This document shows positions 14,688 through 25,000 of a stretch of DNA of 43,084 nt, piece by piece (position 1 is the first letter of the stretch; every line of letters starts with the position of its first letter). Under the pieces are notes generated by a model. That model was given only the letters and a program-made list of their open reading frames with translations. It did no database searches and was not told where the DNA came from. The stretch covers positions 1-43,084 of the forward strand of contig UQTI01000017.1 of NCBI GenBank assembly GCA_900543975.1, read 5' to 3'. The DNA is from an uncultured Prevotella sp. Lineage in GTDB: Bacteria > Bacteroidota > Bacteroidia > Bacteroidales > Bacteroidaceae. The position numbers and the translations under genes were made by a program.

Positions 14688-14835
14688 GCGCTTCGCGCTT
14701 GTTCGTTTTTTTAAACATTAATTTTCATTAATTTTCATTAATGACCCATTAATACGCGCGAAGCGCGGAATATTGATGTTCATTAATGTTCAATTAATGG
14801 AAATTAATGTTTTAAAATATGCGCGAAGCGCAAAA
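14688..14835. repeat. Second, inverted copy of the GCGCTTCGCGC / ATTAATG intergenic repeat
   Basis: Starting with TTTACATCGCGCTTCGCGCT, the element continues with TTTAAACATTAATTTTCATT, ATTAATGACCCATTAAT, a central GCGCGAAGCGCGG (about 14756-14768), TGTTCATTAATGTTCAATTA and an end GCGCGAAGCGC (14821-14831). It matches the reverse complement of 10139-10262. The GCGCTTCGCGC/GCGCGAAGCGC ends can pair across the A/T-rich core. It fills the gap between the transporter leader and the gene ending at 14847. Confidence 0.75.
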
Positions 14836-14846
14836 ACGATCTGTCG

Positions 14847-16262
14847 TCATTTCACGCACAAGGCTTTCTTCTTCAGCACCACCTTGCCGAGACCGCTCTT
14901 CAGGCTCTTTGCTGCCTTGGCAACCTTTGCCTGAGAGCTGGTGGCGTTTACGGGATAGGTGTGAGAGAAGGTCTCTGTGTCTGCGTCGAGGTGTGTGTGG
15001 AACGCTGTGCGGGTGATGGTTGTGCCGTTCTTGTCGGTCACGGCATAAACCAGAACATACCATCCGCGCTCGGCATCAGTGAACTGCTTGTTGAAGGTGT
15101 ACTTGCCGTCCTTCAGCTCTGCTGTAACGTCGGTAGCTTCGGCAGATGACATCACGTCGGGCCATGCCTGAGACGGTTCCTCGTAATTGTTTGTTCTTAC
15201 AAGGTCGTTGAGCTTGTCGTTCCATTTGTTCTCATCCATTAACAGCACTGTGGCTTTGGTGATGGGCGAGTTGGTCTTCGACTTGACGCTGTAGGTGGCG
15301 CTCAGGTTGGCGTTCTCAATGCTGAAATTGTCGGTGTTGAGGTCAGGACAGTCGTTGTTTGCCACGGGCTTGATGTGTATGTTGTCCATCTGTTTCTTGA
15401 CCCAGTTGCCCTCGTTGTCGACACCGAGAACGAGGATAGAGTAGTCGTCTTCCTTGTTGACTTCCCACTTCTTGTCCTCCGGCTTCAGCTCGTTCCACTG
15501 ATCAGCGGTAAAGCTGTTGCCCATTTCCTGCATGACGTAGCCGTAGCCGAAGGTGCTGATGTTTTGGTCTACGCTTCGTGTTGTTGCTAACACGACGTGC
15601 AGGGTCTTGATGTTTGCACCGGGTGTGATGCTTATATTGACCAGACCGTTATCGTCGAGACCGTCGTAGCTGACATCAAGGCTCTCGCTACTCTCGCCAG
15701 CCTCGGGTGTGGTCACTAGGCCATGTGACATGTTGGGACCGAAGAGAAACTTGTCGTTGAGGTAGAGCAGGTCGTCGGTCACGATATAATAGTCCTGACC
15801 GCCGAGGATAAACTGGGTCTCGCCGTTGAGATCTTCCTCACCGTTGACAACGGTGTAGTTTTTGGTTCCCATCTGCGCGAAGCCGTAGCCTGCCTGCATG
15901 AGCGTCTTGAACACGGTTTCAAGTTCTTCGGCTGTGCATGTGGCAGGGTCCAATCCCATCTGAATCATTAGCAGATCGACAAAAGCCTTGCTTATCACCA
16001 TCTGGTCGCCAATGACGTTTTCGTCTTTTGCGAGGATGGTGTACTTGATGCTGTTCTTTGTTGTGGCAGTGTTCGTAATCTCCACCGGACGCTGTGTGGG
16101 CACGCCCTCAGGACGGCCAATGGCTATGTAGTCGCCATCGTTAAGCTCCACGGTCTCTACCTTGACATCGCCCTTGTTCAAGTTTACCTTCTTCTGTGCC
16201 TGTGAGGGCATGGCTATGGCAGCAGCGGCCAAGATCATTGCAGAATAAATATATTTTTTCAT
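14847..16262 (-). CDS. Secreted protein of unknown function (471 aa)
   Basis: A signal peptide (MKKYIYSAMILAAAAIAMPS, then QAQ) marks it for export. The rest is acidic and contains no motif I recognise. Segments such as NISITPGANIKTLHVVLATT and WYVLVYAVTDKNGTTITRT suggest Ig-like or FN3-like beta-sandwich domains of the kind seen in Prevotella cell-surface proteins. The C-terminus is lysine-rich (KAAKSLKSGLGKVVLKKK) and is not a classical T9SS type A tail. It is the third of three consecutive secreted-protein genes, 21 bases after the stop of the previous one, so it is probably cotranscribed with 16284-17750 and 17887-18363. The function is unknown. Confidence 0.75.
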   Translation of the reverse strand: MKKYIYSAMILAAAAIAMPSQAQKKVNLNKGDVKVETVELNDGDYIAIGRPEGVPTQRPVEITNTATTKNSIKYTILAKDENVIGDQMVISKAFVDLLMIQMGLDPATCTAEELETVFKTLMQAGYGFAQMGTKNYTVVNGEEDLNGETQFILGGQDYYIVTDDLLYLNDKFLFGPNMSHGLVTTPEAGESSESLDVSYDGLDDNGLVNISITPGANIKTLHVVLATTRSVDQNISTFGYGYVMQEMGNSFTADQWNELKPEDKKWEVNKEDDYSILVLGVDNEGNWVKKQMDNIHIKPVANNDCPDLNTDNFSIENANLSATYSVKSKTNSPITKATVLLMDENKWNDKLNDLVRTNNYEEPSQAWPDVMSSAEATDVTAELKDGKYTFNKQFTDAERGWYVLVYAVTDKNGTTITRTAFHTHLDADTETFSHTYPVNATSSQAKVAKAAKSLKSGLGKVVLKKKALCVK

Positions 16263-16283
16263 GTTCTTATTATCTCCTTTTTG

Positions 16284-17750
16284 TTAGTTGAGTTTTGTGA
16301 TGTTGCCCTCAAAGTGACCAATCATGTTCCGGTTGTTGTGCTTGACGATACCGAAGAGGTTGAAGTCGATGTTTATCTTACCGTTGTCGATGGCGGTCTT
16401 GGTGTTGCCGCCAATAGCGATGGCACCGTCACCGCTTGTTGTCTCCTGACAGTACTTGTCGCCGCCAAAGGTTATGGATGCCTTGGCGTTGATGTCTTCG
16501 CCAGAGAAGCCGTGGGTGCTGCCGTCACTGACGAAGGTTTCGGGTACAGTTATGACAAAGTCGGCATCGGCCATGCCTTCGAGCGTGGTCACGTTCTCCT
16601 TTGACGAGAGGTAGATGGTGTAAAGACCGGCTACTTCGTCTACGGTATAGGCTGCCGACTTCAGGGCTACGGGCTCATTGTCGCCGATGACATACTGGTT
16701 GGGCTTAGAGAGATCATAAACCAATGGGGTGCCCTTATAGTAGAACTGCAGGTCGTGTGTCACACCCTTGAGACCCAGGCCGGTGACATCTGCAATGAGG
16801 GTGTAGGTGCCGTCGTGTCCGTCGAGAACCGACACATAGCCAGAGGCGTTGCCTGTCAGGCCGGGGAAGGCTGTGAAATATTGGGGCGTGGTGAGGTCGC
16901 TCACGTTGTCGACGAGCTGCAGGTCATACTGCTTGGTGCCCTTGATGTCGATGTCGTTGCCGTCCATCTCGCTGGTGGGCACGACCAGGCGGGCATAGTA
17001 GTGGCATTTGTCAAGGTCGTTGGCGTTGTCGATATTGCCTGATGTGATGTAGAAGGCAATGCCGTCGTCCTCCTGCTTTGCGAACACGGTACGCACCTCG
17101 CTCTTGTTTCCGTCTAAGGTGAAATAGTAGGGGTTGGATGCGGGTATGGTGTAAGCGCCCTTGTAGCTTCCTGCGAATGCATCAACACCGTCGTTTGGCT
17201 CGATGCTGAAGTTCATGACGAGGTCGTCGTCCTCAAAGTCCATATACAGGGATCCGTCGGCGCAGTAGTCTGTCCAATCGTCTGATGCGATGCTTACTGG
17301 TTCATAGTCGTCATCCTCATTAGATTTCACATTGTCCATGTATGTGATCTGGAAGTAATTGCCAGCAAACTCTGTGTCGAAGTTCTTGAAATTGACATTC
17401 TCTGCCAGCAGGTCGGGCGACATAGCTACCATAAGATATTTAGGCGAGTTTATAATCTCTTCCATGGTGGTGAGACCTTCTTGTGATGAGAAGAAGCCGT
17501 AGACATATTCGCCTTGCATCGTATAGACAGCCGACTTAAGCTCTATGGTCTCGTTGCCGACAACCACGCTGTTGCCGCTGACCACAACTTTCTTGTTAAA
17601 CGATATGTTGTCGACGTCTTTGCCAACCTCATAGGCAGAGAAGATGCGTCCGTTCTTTACGACAAACACGCTGTCGGGCGTTGCCTTTTGTGCCATTGAC
17701 GGCAGGATGATGCCAATGACAAGGGCCAGTAGGGTTAATATTTTCTTCAT
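16284..17750 (-). CDS. Secreted protein with two related domains (488 aa)
   Basis: A signal peptide (MKKILTLLALVIGIILPSMA) is followed by about 465 residues of acidic sequence. Two regions resemble each other. The first begins near residue 68 (ETIELKSAVYT, then GFFSSQEGLTTMEEI). The second begins near residue 359 (EPVALKSAAYT, then IYLSSKENVTTLEGM) and runs to the C-terminus. A middle part also has a third ALKSAAYT-like context with LQLVDNVSDLTTPQYF. This suggests domain duplication of a beta-rich surface module. No enzyme motif or T9SS tail is seen. It lies second in the three-gene secreted cluster. The function is unknown. Confidence 0.75.
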   Translation of the reverse strand: MKKILTLLALVIGIILPSMAQKATPDSVFVVKNGRIFSAYEVGKDVDNISFNKKVVVSGNSVVVGNETIELKSAVYTMQGEYVYGFFSSQEGLTTMEEIINSPKYLMVAMSPDLLAENVNFKNFDTEFAGNYFQITYMDNVKSNEDDDYEPVSIASDDWTDYCADGSLYMDFEDDDLVMNFSIEPNDGVDAFAGSYKGAYTIPASNPYYFTLDGNKSEVRTVFAKQEDDGIAFYITSGNIDNANDLDKCHYYARLVVPTSEMDGNDIDIKGTKQYDLQLVDNVSDLTTPQYFTAFPGLTGNASGYVSVLDGHDGTYTLIADVTGLGLKGVTHDLQFYYKGTPLVYDLSKPNQYVIGDNEPVALKSAAYTVDEVAGLYTIYLSSKENVTTLEGMADADFVITVPETFVSDGSTHGFSGEDINAKASITFGGDKYCQETTSGDGAIAIGGNTKTAIDNGKINIDFNLFGIVKHNNRNMIGHFEGNITKLN

Positions 17751-17886
17751 CCTTAATTACGCTTTTGTTTTGTTGACTGTTCTGGAAAACGCGGATTGTG
17801 AATTGTAGCTTGTTTCTAAGCATTGTGTGATTCGTGTTTCCTAATATTCGCGTTCCTCTAATATAATAATGTGTGATTTGGAACCT

Positions 17887-18363
17887 TTATTTTTTTATCA
17901 TCTTCAAAGCCTGACCTTCAGCCTTGATGACATACACGCCGTTGGTGAGCGATGCAGCGTTGACGGTAGCCTTGCCGCCTTTAGCCACAGCTTTGCCTGC
18001 AAGCTTGCCTGAGACGGTGTAGACCTCAAGGACCTTGCCGTCGGTCATGCCCTCGGCTGTTATGGTGTAGCCGTTGGAACGTATGGTGATGGGAGCACTG
18101 GCCTTAACCTGTCCGATGCCTGTTGTTGAGGCTGTGAGACTGATCTTGTCGATGTCTTCCATCTTGTAGGTGCCTACGGTTGTGCCGCTCTTGTCAACAA
18201 CCAAGATGTTGTCGCCAGAGATCTCCAGCTTGGAAACTGTTGACATGGCCACTTCATGGCTCTGTCCGTCAAGTAAAAGAACATTAACCTTGCCGTTGTC
18301 AGCCTTTGCTGTGAAGCAGGTGGCAAGTGACAGCAATGCTGATAAGATGTAAACTTTTTTCAT
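17887..18363 (-). CDS. Small secreted T9SS-tail protein (158 aa)
   Basis: A signal peptide (MKKVYILSALLSLATCFTAKA) precedes a short domain (VNVLLLDGQSHEVAMSTVSK, then VVDKSGTTVGTYKMEDIDKI) typical of small Prevotella exported proteins. The last 70 residues (ITAEGMTDGKVLEVYTVSGK onward to NGVYVIKAEGQALKMIKK) form a T9SS type A sorting domain. It is the first gene of the minus-strand secreted cluster, with its own promoter at 18439-18470 and a 136-base gap to the next gene. Most of the protein is sorting signal, so its cargo is very small; it may be an accessory to the two larger proteins encoded downstream. Confidence 0.75.
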   Translation of the reverse strand: MKKVYILSALLSLATCFTAKADNGKVNVLLLDGQSHEVAMSTVSKLEISGDNILVVDKSGTTVGTYKMEDIDKISLTASTTGIGQVKASAPITIRSNGYTITAEGMTDGKVLEVYTVSGKLAGKAVAKGGKATVNAASLTNGVYVIKAEGQALKMIKK

Positions 18364-18438
18364 GCTTTATATGTTTTGTTTTAATGTAAATTTTAAACTA
18401 TTAAAAAATGTTTTAGAACATATTTTTGTTTCAGTTGA

Positions 18439-18470
18439 CAAAAGTACTAAAATTTCTTATACTTTGCAAC
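18439..18470 (-). promoter_or_regulatory. Promoter of the three-gene secreted cluster
   Basis: On the minus strand GTTG (18470-18467) and TACTTTTG (18446-18439) are separated by 20 bases. The -33 box has one mismatch. Transcription would begin near 18432, about 70 nt before the start codon. Confidence 0.5.
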
Positions 18471-18598
18471 TTTATTCTGCTTTTTGTCAAAAAAGTATAA
18501 GTTTTCTTTCATTTGCGGTCGAAAAGCATAAGAAAACTGATGTTTTTGATGCCTGAGTTAACAAAATGATGTGTATTTTCGAAATAAATTAACAAAAT

Positions 18599-18630
18599 AT
18601 TGCGTAGTTGATTTAATTTTTATACTTTTG
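18599..18630 (+). promoter_or_regulatory. Likely promoter of the tandem adhesin genes, with a ~255-nt leader
   Basis: ATTG (18599-18602) and TACTTTTG (18623-18630) are separated by 20 bases; the -33 box is imperfect. Transcription would begin near 18637, far upstream of the ATG at 18893. The leader contains two copies of AAAGAAGATCTA (18823-18834 and 18846-18857). I see no gene in 18364-18892. Confidence 0.4.
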
Positions 18631-18892
18631 TCGCGGATAAAGGCATAAATGTCACTATTTTTAATGTAGCGCACAGCTTGTGTCTTGAAGCAACAGAAGC
18701 AAAAAAATCATAAAAAACAGAAGCAGGGATACCTTGAGAAATGATGCTTAGCCCCCCAAAAAAACAAAGCAGAAATGTAACCCAAGTGCCCAAAAGATGA
18801 AGCGACAGACGAAATGTCGAGAAAAGAAGATCTATGATCATTGACAAAGAAGATCTAAAGAAATGCTGAAAAAATCAAAACAAAAATAGTGT

Positions 18893-21800
18893 ATGAATAA
18901 CAAAACTACTTTTCACAGATGGGCGAGTCTTGCGCTCACCTTGTTGCTGTGCGTGCTTCCTGCAATGGCACAGAAAGACACACGCCGTAAGGCTGCTGAC
19001 GGTGTGCCGCCATCAAAAGGCGCTCCGCTGGCCATAAAGAAGGCCGACGGCAAAACCAAGATGGCTTATGCCTTGATGGGCTTCGACTATCAGCAGAGCT
19101 CGCTGACAAACTTCCTCGTGCAGTTTCCTTTCACCAACGGCGCTACGTTCACACCTGTAATAAAGATGTGTGACGGCGGCTACGACCTCACAGCAGGTGC
19201 CTATGCCGACGGATATTATTATGCTGAGCGCACACAGACCGATGCCAACGGCATAATGATGCCTGTGGAGCTCGTGTGCTACGACATTGAGCGCAACCAG
19301 CTGTCAACAGTGGGACCGCTCTCCGGATTTACCAGCCACATCAACGATATGACCTACGACTACTCTACGGGAACGATGTATGCCATATCAACCTACCAGA
19401 ACGCTTACAGCAACCTCTTCACAATAGACCTCGACAACGCCAAGAGCAAGGTCGTGACATCGCTTGACCGACGCTTCTTCACGCTGGCCTGTACCTATGA
19501 CGGACAGCTCTACGGCATCTCGTTCGACGGCGACTTCTGCAAGATTGACAAGAAGACAGGTGCCGTGGAGGTGATCGGACCAACAGGATGGCATCCAAAC
19601 TACTATCAGTCGATGGAGTTTGACCACACCGACGGCACGCTCTATTGGGCTGCCAACCTTATTGAGGGCATCGGCGAGACCGACTGCATTGCCAGCGTTG
19701 ACCTCACAACAGGTGCTGCCACATCTGTGGCTGTCATCGGTTCGCTGCCTCAGCTCGGCGGTCTCTACATTCCGTTCTCGGCTTCGGCTAAGGGCACACC
19801 TGCCGCCCTTGACAACTTTGACGTTGTGGCCGATGCCAACGGAGCAACAAAGGCTACCCTGTCGTGGACAAACCCGACAAAGACGTTTGACGGACAGGAC
19901 CTTTCTGCCATCACAAACGTAAAGATTATGCGTGACCATGAGCTTATCGCTACCATCACAGACGCACAGCCGGGAAAGCAAATGCAGTATGTCGACAACC
20001 TGGGCGACGTGAAGGGAGCCATTCACCACTACACCGCTTACGCAACAAACAGCGTGGGCAACGGTGCTGAGGTGAGAACAAGTCTGTTCATCGGCCACGA
20101 CATTCCGTCGCCTGTGACAGACCTGCAGTTTGTCAGTCCTGACAAGCAGAACGTTATCCTTACTTGGGAGCAGCCCACAGAGGGCAAGACGGGAGGATAT
20201 GTAGACATGGAGTCGCTCACCTACACCGTTGTGCGCCATCCTGACGAGAAGGTTATCGCTACCGGACTGAAGGCCACAACCGTGAGAGATTTTATCACAA
20301 AGCTTGCCCGCTATAGCTACACCGTGACGGCTGTAAACGCCGACGGCGAAAGCGAGGAGGTGACCACTGAGACCAAGGCTCTCGGTCCTATCTACACTCT
20401 GCCGCAGAGCTTCGACTTCACTGCTGCCGATGCCGACGACTCTTGGACTGTTGTCGACGGCAACGAGGATGGCTACGCATGGTCGTTTGCCAACACCATG
20501 ACAGGCAAGGCTATGGGACACCAGCCCTCAAACACCGATGAGGCTGACGACTGGCTCCTCGGCTATTTCATGCCTTTCGAGAAAGACAAGCTCTATCGCA
20601 TAGATATCAACTATCACGCTTACAGCGAGGATGCTGTGGAGCTCTACCTCGTTAAGGACCTCAACATCATGAAGAAGGAGCAGCTCATCTCTAAGATGGA
20701 CATCAAGGGCGACAACAGTCAGCAACACTACAGCGTGGTGTTCAAGGCTAAAGAGTCGGGCACGTTCAACCTCGCTCTCCATGCTGTGTCGCCAATGCGT
20801 GCCGACTGGGTGTTCCTCTATAACCTCAGCGTGCGTGAGGCAGAAAACAACAACTTGGCAGCAACAGCTTTGACTGGTCCTGAGACGCTCGTACAGAACC
20901 AGAAGAGCACATACACCGTGACCGTGGAGAACCAGGGTGCCAACGAGGTGAAGACCTTCACCGTGGCTCTCAAGGACCAGGACGGTGCCGAGCTGGCACA
21001 TAAGGATGTGACAACAGCTCTTAAGACTGGCGAGAGTACTCAGGTGCAGATCGCATGGACTCCTGCCACAACAGCCACAACAGCCGTGAAAGCTGAGGTG
21101 ACGCTTACAGGAGCTACCGACGAGAATGCTGACGACAACGCTACAGACCTGCTGCCCGTAAGTGTGCGCGAAGGCTCTAAGGGCACTATCGTGCAGCTCG
21201 GCACAGACAGCAAGAGAACAAGCAGCGACACGCCGTTTGGCTTGGCAAACAAGTATGCAGCTGCTCTTAACCTCTACTCGGCTCAAGAGCTTGGCAGCGG
21301 CAGCAAAAACATCGTGAAGGCAGCATGGCCTTACGACGCTTCATGGCAGCATGAAGATGCCAACGACCTGCCCGTGCGCGTCTACATGGCTAACACCGAC
21401 CGCACAAACAATCTCGAGGGATGGATCCCCGAAAACGAGATGACGCTCGTTTATGACGGAACGATAAACATTCCTAAGGAGACAAAGGGTGAGGTCGCTG
21501 TGGAGCTAACCACACCGTTCGCTTATCAAAACGGCAAGAACCTCGCGGTGCTCACCGTGGTTCACACCGACCAGAACTTGCAGTACACCAACTTCTATGC
21601 TTACAAGAGTCCGCTCGACGAGAACTGCTCGTTCCACTGGGGTTACCGTTACACCGAGGAGTGGTTCAACTTCACACAGGTCGGAGCAAAAGACTATTTC
21701 AACTTCACCTCAAGCATTATTCTCTATATGAACGATGCTTCTCCATCAGGCATCAGCTCAGCAACAGCCGACAACCTCGCAGGTGCTGCTTATGCTGTAT

Positions 21801-21940
21801 ATGACCTCTGTGGCCGCAAGGTGGCTGACGGCGTTCTTTCTGCCGACGGCAACATCGACGCCACCGCGCTTGCTCACGGCGTGTATGTCGTGACCTACAC
21901 CAAGGGTGGAAAGAAACAGAGCATGAAGGTTAGAATTTAA
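18893..21940 (+). CDS. Large adhesin-like surface protein with FN3 domains and T9SS tail (paralogue 1)
   Basis: The product has 1,015 residues with a signal peptide ending LPAMAQ. Residues about 55-300 look like a beta-propeller-like repeat region (MTYDYSTGTMYAI, CTYDGQLYGISFDGDFCKID, EFDHTDGTLYWAANL). Two FN3-type domains follow (about 305-400 and 405-500; KATLSWTNPT, then NVILTWEQPTEG). A jelly-roll domain of the cleaved-adhesin type comes next (about 505-655; DDSWTVVDGNEDGYAWSF), then a CARDB-like domain (NQGANEVKTFTVALKDQDGA). The C-terminus (YAVYDLCGRKVADGV, then HGVYVVTYTKGGKKQSMKVR) is a T9SS sorting tail. It probably acts in surface binding. It aligns end to end with the next gene. 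Confidence 0.85.
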   Translation: MNNKTTFHRWASLALTLLLCVLPAMAQKDTRRKAADGVPPSKGAPLAIKKADGKTKMAYALMGFDYQQSSLTNFLVQFPFTNGATFTPVIKMCDGGYDLTAGAYADGYYYAERTQTDANGIMMPVELVCYDIERNQLSTVGPLSGFTSHINDMTYDYSTGTMYAISTYQNAYSNLFTIDLDNAKSKVVTSLDRRFFTLACTYDGQLYGISFDGDFCKIDKKTGAVEVIGPTGWHPNYYQSMEFDHTDGTLYWAANLIEGIGETDCIASVDLTTGAATSVAVIGSLPQLGGLYIPFSASAKGTPAALDNFDVVADANGATKATLSWTNPTKTFDGQDLSAITNVKIMRDHELIATITDAQPGKQMQYVDNLGDVKGAIHHYTAYATNSVGNGAEVRTSLFIGHDIPSPVTDLQFVSPDKQNVILTWEQPTEGKTGGYVDMESLTYTVVRHPDEKVIATGLKATTVRDFITKLARYSYTVTAVNADGESEEVTTETKALGPIYTLPQSFDFTAADADDSWTVVDGNEDGYAWSFANTMTGKAMGHQPSNTDEADDWLLGYFMPFEKDKLYRIDINYHAYSEDAVELYLVKDLNIMKKEQLISKMDIKGDNSQQHYSVVFKAKESGTFNLALHAVSPMRADWVFLYNLSVREAENNNLAATALTGPETLVQNQKSTYTVTVENQGANEVKTFTVALKDQDGAELAHKDVTTALKTGESTQVQIAWTPATTATTAVKAEVTLTGATDENADDNATDLLPVSVREGSKGTIVQLGTDSKRTSSDTPFGLANKYAAALNLYSAQELGSGSKNIVKAAWPYDASWQHEDANDLPVRVYMANTDRTNNLEGWIPENEMTLVYDGTINIPKETKGEVAVELTTPFAYQNGKNLAVLTVVHTDQNLQYTNFYAYKSPLDENCSFHWGYRYTEEWFNFTQVGAKDYFNFTSSIILYMNDASPSGISSATADNLAGAAYAVYDLCGRKVADGVLSADGNIDATALAHGVYVVTYTKGGKKQSMKVRI

Positions 21941-21953
21941 CGGACAAGTTGTC

Positions 21954-21996
21954 AAGGTTGGCAAGTTGACCTTATCGTCAGCTTGCCGACCTTTTT
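21954..21996 (+). terminator. Terminator between the two adhesin paralogues
   Basis: AAGGTTGGCAAG (21954-21965) pairs with CTTGCCGACCTT (21982-21993, one mismatch) followed by TTT and A/T-rich sequence. It suggests that the two paralogues can be transcribed separately, although no standard promoter is visible before 22058. Confidence 0.75.
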
Positions 21997-22057
21997 AAAT
22001 AAAACCTACTGTTTTTTTTAAATAGAAAACTTGCCAACATTTTATAATTAAAAACTT

Positions 22058-25000
22058 ATGAACAGAACATCAACACTTTGCAAAATGGCGAGCCTCGCTC
22101 TCACCATGTTGCTGTGCGCCCTTCCGCTTATGGCGCAAAAGAACACGCGCCGTCCGGTTGGTGACCGCGCGGCTCATAGAAAGGCGGAACCCGTAAAGAT
22201 AATGAAGGTCAACGGGCAGGAGAAGTATGCCTATGGCGTTGTTGGATTCGACTACACGCAGTATTATCTTCAAAACACGTTCACGCGTTTCCCGTTTACC
22301 GACGGTGCAACCTTTACCAAGGTGACAGACCTTGTGGACAGCGAGCACGACGTGACGGCAGGTGCCTATGCCGACGGCTATTATTATGCTGCGGTGACAC
22401 AGACCGACCCTGAGTCGGAAGCGATGGTGCCCGTGGAGCTCGTGCGTTATGACATCGAGGGCGACGAGCTGAAGAGCGTTGGTCCGCTCTCGGGATATTC
22501 CCGTCACATCAACGATATGGCATACGACTATTCTTCAAAGAATATGTACGCCATCTCGATTTTCAGCGACGGCGAGGTGAGCGCTCTCTACACCGTGGAC
22601 CTCAACACAGCCGTGAGCACGCCCGTGGGCAAGCTCGACCGCCAGTTCTTCACCTTGGCTTGCACCTATGAAGGACAGCTCTATGGCATCTCTTACGACG
22701 GCGACCTGTGCAAGATCGACAAGAACGAATGTACTGTGGAGGTCGTGGGCCCTACAGGCTGGAAGCCCAACTACTATCAGAGCATGGAGTTTGACCACAC
22801 CGACGGCACGCTCTATTGGGCAGCAAACCTTATTGAGGGTACAGGCAACGATGACTGCATTGCTACGGTAGACCTGAACACCGGTGCCGCAACAAAGGTG
22901 GCTACCGTGGGTGACCTGCCTCAGATCGCCGGTCTCTACATTCCCTTCTCTGCATCGGCTCCCGGCACACCTGCCGCTGTGAGCAATTTCACCGTTGTGC
23001 CTGGCGAAAACGGAGCAACAAAGGCTACGCTCTCGTGGACATACCCGACAACAACGTTTGACGGCCTGCCGCTTTCTGCCATCTCTTCGGCAAAGCTCTT
23101 CCGCGACCACAAGCTTATAAAGACGTTTACTGGTGTCAAGCCCGGAGAGAAAGCACAGTATGTTGATGAGCTGGGCAACGTGAAGGGTGCTGTGCACCAT
23201 TACACCATGGTCGTTGTGAACGAGGTGGGCGATGGTGCCGAGGCTAAAGACTTTAAGTTTGTCGGACACGACATCCCCGCTGCTGTGACAGACCTTAAGG
23301 CCACCACTAACGACAACATTCATGTGACGCTCTCTTGGAACCAACCTCAGGTGGGTCCGCAGGGAGGATATGTTGACATGTCGTCGCTCTCTTACACCGT
23401 GACACGTTCTGACGGCAAGGTGGTAGCAAAGAATCTCAAGGGCACAACCGTGACCGATGAGGTGAAAAAAGCGCTTCTTTACACCTACACGGTGAAGGCT
23501 GTGAACGCCGATGGAGAAAGCGAGGCTGTGAAGACAGAGGAGCATGCTTACGGTCCTGTGAAGACCCTTCCTGCTATCTTCGACTTCAAAGCCGCTGATG
23601 AGGACAACTCGTGGACCATCCGCAACGACAACAGCAAAGATGCTGAGGCAGGATGGGAATGGACAGAAACACAAAACGGAAACGCCATGGGACACCGCCC
23701 ATCGGGCGTCGCTGAGAGCAACGACTGGCTCATGGGCTATTACATGCCGTTTGAGAAGGATGTTACTTATATCCTCGACTTCGATTACATGTCTTATGGT
23801 AACAACAAGGTGGAGCTGCTCTTGACAAAGGATCTTGATCCTGAGGCTACTTTCCAGCAGATCGGTACATTGTTTGCGGTCGAGACAAAGAAGGTGAAGC
23901 GTTACAGCATTCCGTTCAAGGCTAAAGAGTCGGGAACATTCAACGTCGCTCTCCACGCCATGTCGCCTGTTCGTGCCGACTGGTTATATCTCTATCACCT
24001 CACCGTTCGTAAGGCTGAAAACGTGAACCTCGCTGCTAAGGAGCTGACAGGTAACGTGAATCCTGTGCAGGGCGAAGAGAGCGTTTACACCGTGAAGGTG
24101 GCTAACGAGGGAACAGACGATGTCAAGGGCTTCAGCGTGAAGCTCAAGGATCAGGATGGTGCTGAGCTCGCAACAAAAACTTTTGCCGAGACAACGATAA
24201 AGAGCGGCGAGGAGACCGATGTGCAGATTGCATGGAAACCTGCCACAACAACCACAACAGCCATCAAGGCAGAGGTCGCCCCAACAGGTGCTGCCGACGA
24301 GTGGGCTGAGGATGACACCACTGACGCGCTGATGATTGGTGTTCGCCCACCGTTCACAGGCAAGACCGTGAGTGTGGGATTGGATGCCAAGCTGAATGCG
24401 GTGACCACTCCATTTGCTTTCGCATGGCAGTATGCTGCTGCACAGAATATCTATACAGCCAACGAGATTGGTGTAGCTGACGACCAGAGCATCGTGAAGG
24501 TGGCATGGCCTTATAACGCTATGGAGGTTACGGATGAGGATGCTAAGGATGTGCCCGTGAGAGTGTACATGGCCAACACCGACCGCACCAACAACACCGA
24601 TGGATGGATTGCAGAGAGCGACTACACGCTCGTGTATGACGGAACGGTAAACATTGCCAAGCAGACAGCTGCTGAGCTGGCCATCACGCTTTCAAAGCCG
24701 TTCACATATAAGAAGGGTCAGAACCTCGCTGTGCTCACCGTCATCAACGCCGAGAAGTATAGCCGTGTCATGTTTAAGGCTTATAACAGCAAAGACCAAA
24801 GCAAAGCTGCTTATGAGTGGTACAACTATGAAACCCCGGGTTGGTTCGACTTCACACAGAGCGGCCATCTCGACTATCTGAAAGAGAAATCGAGCGTGAC
24901 ATTCTTCATGACCGATGCCCAGGCTTCTGGCATCTCTGCAACAACTGTTGCCAACCTCGCAGGCACAACCTATCAGGTTTACGACCTCGCAGGACGCAAG

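Noticed and set aside
18620..18847. 75-residue hydrophobic minus-strand frame in the adhesin leader
   Set aside because: It overlaps the predicted promoter and leader of the adhesin gene, ends in low-complexity sequence and has no upstream promoter; probably chance.
19388..23956. Long minus-strand frames (19388-20521, 20528-21286, 22535-23956) opposite the adhesin pair
   Set aside because: They are mirror frames of the two paralogues, occur at matching positions in both, and have Cys/His/Val-rich composition without motifs.
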